64,000 nt of DNA from Vibrio rumoiensis (GTDB lineage: Bacteria > Pseudomonadota > Gammaproteobacteria > Enterobacterales > Vibrionaceae): positions 806,001 to 870,000 of the forward strand of contig NZ_AP018686.1 of NCBI RefSeq assembly GCF_002218045.2, written 5' to 3'. Within the stretch, counting starts at the first letter, position 1. Each line of letters begins with the position of its first letter. Shown here one piece after another: positions 61,000 to 64,000 of the stretch. Below the pieces are notes generated by a model. The model saw nothing but the letters and a program-made list of their open reading frames with translations. It was not told the DNA's origin and ran no database searches. The translations under genes were made by a program, and so were the position numbers.

Positions 61000-63150
61000 T
61001 TAGCGCTTTTTCACCACCACCGGATAACGGTTTGCTCTTAACTCTTTGATAAACGTCGATGGATTGGCGTTATGTAAAACCCAAACCTTCTCTTTCGCTC
61101 GGGTCATCGCCACATAGAACAAGCGACGTTCTTCAGCATTCGGGAACACATCACCGGTAGATAACAACGCATCATGCAAATGCTGCTGACGTTCAACCGC
61201 TGGGAACTGCCCTTCATCAACCGACACAATCACCACATAATCGGCTTCTTGCCCTTTGCTGGCGTGACAGGTTTTAAATTCAATATCTAAATGTAGGTTG
61301 AGTTTTTGTAGTGTCTTTAAATCGCTCGGCTCATGGTAATGATTACGGCCTAGCACCAACACTTTCTTGCGAGATTTCACTTGGCTGTTTAAGTCACTTA
61401 AAAGAGCTTCGAGCGTATGCATAGGCGCAATCGTCACCGCTTTTTGTTTTTGCTGCTTATGGCTATTTAAGGTTTTTTCTAATTGATAAGGGTTGGCTTG
61501 AATAAAGCGATTTGCCACTTCACCAATTTGGTTATTAAAACGATAAGTGGTGTCTAGGTAATGAATCTGCGCATTAGGGAAACGCTTTTTAAAACCAGTG
61601 GTTAAGTTCACATCCGCCCCTGCGAAACGATAAATCGCCTGCCAATCATCGCCAACCGCAAATAATGAACACGGTTGTTGCGTGGTCGTTTCACCTAGAG
61701 ATATTTTATGCTTGGTGTTATGGCAGAGGTTATCTAAAAGCGCTAAGCGATTTGGTGAGATATCTTGATATTCATCCACCATAATAAAGCGCCATTGCGG
61801 TTTAAACTTACCATTGCCTGCATACTGAGTCGCTTTAGAGATCATGCTGTTAAAATCGATTTGATTTTCATCTTTCAGCATTTTTTGCCACGCTTGGTAG
61901 CACGGCCATGCCAACATTAACTCACTATTCAATTGCGGGTAATTTTCTAATTCAATTAACTGCTCTTGTAGTTGTTTCTTTGGTAATTGCAAAACTGAAA
62001 GCTGATCGACTTGCTGTTCTAACCACGCCAATAATTTTGGATTTTCAACATGAGAACCTAACTCAACATCCCCTTTCAAAAAGGCAATTGGCCATTCGGC
62101 TAAGTGTTTCTGCCAACGCTTAAAATTGGTTTCTGTCATCCAGTGTGTTTTTAGCCACTGGGAAAACCAAGCGGTCTTTTGGGTTGGCGTCGTGACGAGT
62201 GGAGAAATTTCAACCTGATGGCCTTCAACCGATTTAATAATATCTAAACCTAATTGATGGAAGGTCTGCACTTTTATCTGAGCACCTTGATCGCCAAACT
62301 TTTCTTTGATGCGTTGTTGCATCTCTTTTGCTGCATCACGGCCAAAAGCCACTAATAGCATCTCTTCAGGCTGAGCTTGCCCACTCTGAAGTAGATAACC
62401 TACTTTCGCCATCAACACACTGGTTTTACCCGACCCGGCTCCTGCCAAAATCAAGGTGTGATCATCATTTAATAGCACCGCTCGTTGTTGAGAAGCATTC
62501 AGTGGTGAGCGTTCACATTCTTGAAAGAATGACTTCCACTCTATTTCTTGATTGGAAAGCCAAGTTTGGTTGCGTTGCTCTAATGAGGCTTTAGGGTGTG
62601 TGAGCCAGCGTTTCAAACCACTCATTAAAGACGGTTTACTGTGTTGGAACTGACCATCGTCTTCCCATTCGTTATAACTTGGGAAAATATGTATCACTTC
62701 CGGTAGTGACATGTCTTTTTTGGCAAGATCATCTGAAATCCCTTTCATCCAGAACTCAAGCGATGAATGTGTTAAATAACCGGGTTGATTCACTAGCTCT
62801 TTTAGCTGTTGAAGCCAGCTTGGTAATAACTCCGCCAGAGATTCATTTTGGTTTAATTGCCAACGGCGGTATTCTCCTACGACACTTTGAGCAAAATGTT
62901 GACAATCAACCCAAGGTAGGCCTTGAGCCAGCCATTGAATGTGTTCATCTTCCTCTTCTTCATGAGCATGAAAATATAAATTGCCCCAAATTAAACCACG
63001 CTCTACCGTTACCTCTCCATTCCAGGCGCCAAATGGGATCTGAAGCTCATCGGTTGGAGAAGATAAAATAATGCACTGATCTTTCACTTCAACTTGTTGG
63101 TATTCATCTTGAATGAAAAATTGAGCAAAACGGCTAGCGCTTAATTGCAT
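61000..63150 (-). CDS. helD: DNA helicase IV
   Basis: This 716-residue UvrD/Rep-type helicase has Walker A LAGAGSGKTS and the motif II MVDEYQDISPNRL. Motif III-IV is GDDWQAIYRFAGAD, and TCHASKGQEADYV and YVAMTRAKEKVW lie near the C-terminus. An N-terminal domain of about 200 residues specific to HelD precedes the motor. It unwinds DNA in recombination and repair. As in E. coli, it sits beside yccS, on the opposite strand. Confidence 0.93.
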   Translation of the reverse strand: MQLSASRFAQFFIQDEYQQVEVKDQCIILSSPTDELQIPFGAWNGEVTVERGLIWGNLYFHAHEEEEDEHIQWLAQGLPWVDCQHFAQSVVGEYRRWQLNQNESLAELLPSWLQQLKELVNQPGYLTHSSLEFWMKGISDDLAKKDMSLPEVIHIFPSYNEWEDDGQFQHSKPSLMSGLKRWLTHPKASLEQRNQTWLSNQEIEWKSFFQECERSPLNASQQRAVLLNDDHTLILAGAGSGKTSVLMAKVGYLLQSGQAQPEEMLLVAFGRDAAKEMQQRIKEKFGDQGAQIKVQTFHQLGLDIIKSVEGHQVEISPLVTTPTQKTAWFSQWLKTHWMTETNFKRWQKHLAEWPIAFLKGDVELGSHVENPKLLAWLEQQVDQLSVLQLPKKQLQEQLIELENYPQLNSELMLAWPCYQAWQKMLKDENQIDFNSMISKATQYAGNGKFKPQWRFIMVDEYQDISPNRLALLDNLCHNTKHKISLGETTTQQPCSLFAVGDDWQAIYRFAGADVNLTTGFKKRFPNAQIHYLDTTYRFNNQIGEVANRFIQANPYQLEKTLNSHKQQKQKAVTIAPMHTLEALLSDLNSQVKSRKKVLVLGRNHYHEPSDLKTLQKLNLHLDIEFKTCHASKGQEADYVVIVSVDEGQFPAVERQQHLHDALLSTGDVFPNAEERRLFYVAMTRAKEKVWVLHNANPSTFIKELRANRYPVVVKKR

Positions 63151-63417
63151 GAGTTTTCCTTATGCGATCAGTAAAATTTTGAATAAAAATATATCCCGAT
63201 ATTCTAACGGGTTTTAATGTGAAAGGAAGAGGGCTGAGGTCATCGCTTTTTCAAACTTACAATAAAACGAATAAAAATCCATCAGGCTGGCTCAAAACTT
63301 GCTTATAATCAAACAGAGAGAAGTTTTTTTGCTGTTATTACAAGAGAGTATAGTTTGAGTAAGTAAAGGCCTCTATACTGACAAGACTCTCTTTCTTCAG
63401 GAATATTATTGCGCTTT
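63151..63417. other. Intergenic gap helD-yccS
   Basis: A gap of 267 bases between divergent genes. It should contain both promoters. I see no named operator. Confidence 0.4.
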
Positions 63418-64000
63418 ATGACGAATTCGATGCAACAACTCCGACACTATTGGTCTGATAAAACGGTTAACTACTGTATTCGAATTCTTATCGCTCTATT
63501 AGGTGTGGTCTTACCTTGTTGGTATTACGGATACACTACCGAAATTACCTCGTTGATCTTAGGCATTATTGCCGCTGCCCTAGCAGAAACCGATGATAAC
63601 TTTATGGGCCGCATTCGGGCGCTTATATTAACTTTTATTTGCTTTGCGATTGCCTCCTTTTCAATCGAGATCCTATTTCCCTATCCACCACTGTTCGCCA
63701 TAGGCCTGTTCACTAGCACCTTTGGTTTTATTATGCTTGGTGCCATTGGCCCACGCTACGCCAGTATTGCCTTTGGTTCTTTATTAATCGCTATTTATAC
63801 CATGTTGGGGTATCACCTATACGACAACATTCTCTACCAACCCGCTCTGTTATTAGCGGGTGCAGCTTGGTATTACCTACTTTCAATGTTGTGGCAAATA
63901 TTCTGGCCAATGCAGCCAGTTCAACAAGGGTTAGCGAATGTATTCGAAGAATTGGCCAACTACCTAGAAGCCAAAAGCTCATTATTTCATCCGATATCGG
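63418..64000 (+). CDS. yccS: YccS-like membrane protein, partial at window end
   Basis: The frame is open to the window edge, so only the first 194 or so residues are seen. It starts with MTNSMQQLRHYWSDKTVNYC, then hydrophobic segments (IRILIALLGVVLPCWYYGY, SLILGIIAAALAETDDN and others) typical of the YccS/FUSC family, and the acidic turn LAETDDNFMGR. Possible starts are ATG 63418, ATG 63430, or TTG 63409 with AGGA at the better spacing. YccS beside helD is the same order as in E. coli. Function unknown (proposed efflux). Confidence 0.8.
   Translation, partial: MTNSMQQLRHYWSDKTVNYCIRILIALLGVVLPCWYYGYTTEITSLILGIIAAALAETDDNFMGRIRALILTFICFAIASFSIEILFPYPPLFAIGLFTSTFGFIMLGAIGPRYASIAFGSLLIAIYTMLGYHLYDNILYQPALLLAGAAWYYLLSMLWQIFWPMQPVQQGLANVFEELANYLEAKSSLFHPIS

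Noticed and set aside
1..64000. CRISPR arrays, tRNA and rRNA genes, prophage genes, origin
   Set aside because: I found no regularly spaced repeats, no cloverleaf-like tRNA sequences, no rRNA signature and no phage structural genes.

Overview
The window looks like a chromosomal segment of a Vibrio or close relative. The evidence is the AT-leaning base composition, a vemP-secDF2 locus, VCR-type integron attC sites, a CsrB-type RNA, maltoporin, a PBPRA1643-type SEC-C protein, a DUF2999 protein, and the short palindromic repeats typical of Vibrionaceae. I see no rRNA, tRNA, CRISPR array, prophage or integrase gene. Most of the window is ordinary core and near-core chromosome. About 3 kb (3.2-6.1 kb) and one insertion sequence (59.07-60.58 kb) are clearly acquired.

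Layout, left to right. 0.1-2.2 kb: a two-gene operon, DUF1852 (MesX-like) plus a short core-MetE methionine synthase (MesD-like). 2.2-6.7 kb: an accessory stretch with two copies of a MITE-like repeat bracketing a two-gene integron cassette block on the minus strand; both cassette genes look HEPN-like and there is one complete attC. 6.7-9.6 kb: maltoporin and a cytoplasmic GH13 amylase. 9.6-13 kb: small membrane, exporter, oxidoreductase and acetyltransferase genes. 13.1-15.1 kb: a CsrB-family sRNA (minus strand) downstream of an RhlE-type helicase. 15.7-17.1 kb: YjiH-type membrane protein. 17.2-21.5 kb: a two-component system with a YgiW-type OB-fold protein, a DUF5666 lipoprotein and a DUF1090 protein; two promoters share one operator design. 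21.6-23.8 kb: LrgA/LrgB with a divergent LysR regulator. 24.5-34.4 kb: GMP reductase, a DUF3332 lipoprotein, fatty-acid cis/trans isomerase, adenine deaminase, NagZ/AnmK (peptidoglycan recycling) and a porin. 34.5-41.8 kb: YdiJ, DUF2786, AqpZ, SulA (with LexA box) and PurC (with PurR box). 42.3-47.0 kb: a complete galactofuranose-type ABC importer (ytfQ, ytfR, ytfT, yjfF). 47.2-49.1 kb: small proteins and lipoproteins. 49.2-52.0 kb: hcp-hcr. 52.3-55.8 kb: vemP-secD2-secF2. 56.0-58.9 kb: norR and divergent nnrS with a sigma-54 promoter. 59.1-60.6 kb: a Tn5/IS50-like IS that landed inside a third copy of the repeat. 61.0-64.0 kb: helD and the start of a yccS-like gene that runs off the window.

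Functional links. Purine handling recurs (guaC, adenine deaminase, purC). Nitrosative-stress genes cluster (hcp-hcr, norR, nnrS). SOS control is visible at sulA. Post-transcriptional regulation appears twice: the GGA-rich CsrB-like RNA with an upstream GacA/UvrY-type box, and the vemP arrest-peptide switch, where the last codons of vemP can base-pair with the secD ribosome-binding site. The segments most worth a second look are the HEPN cassette pair in its repeat frame, the repeat family itself, the shared two-component operator, and the vemP/secD RNA pairing. All calls are from reading the sequence; no database search was possible.
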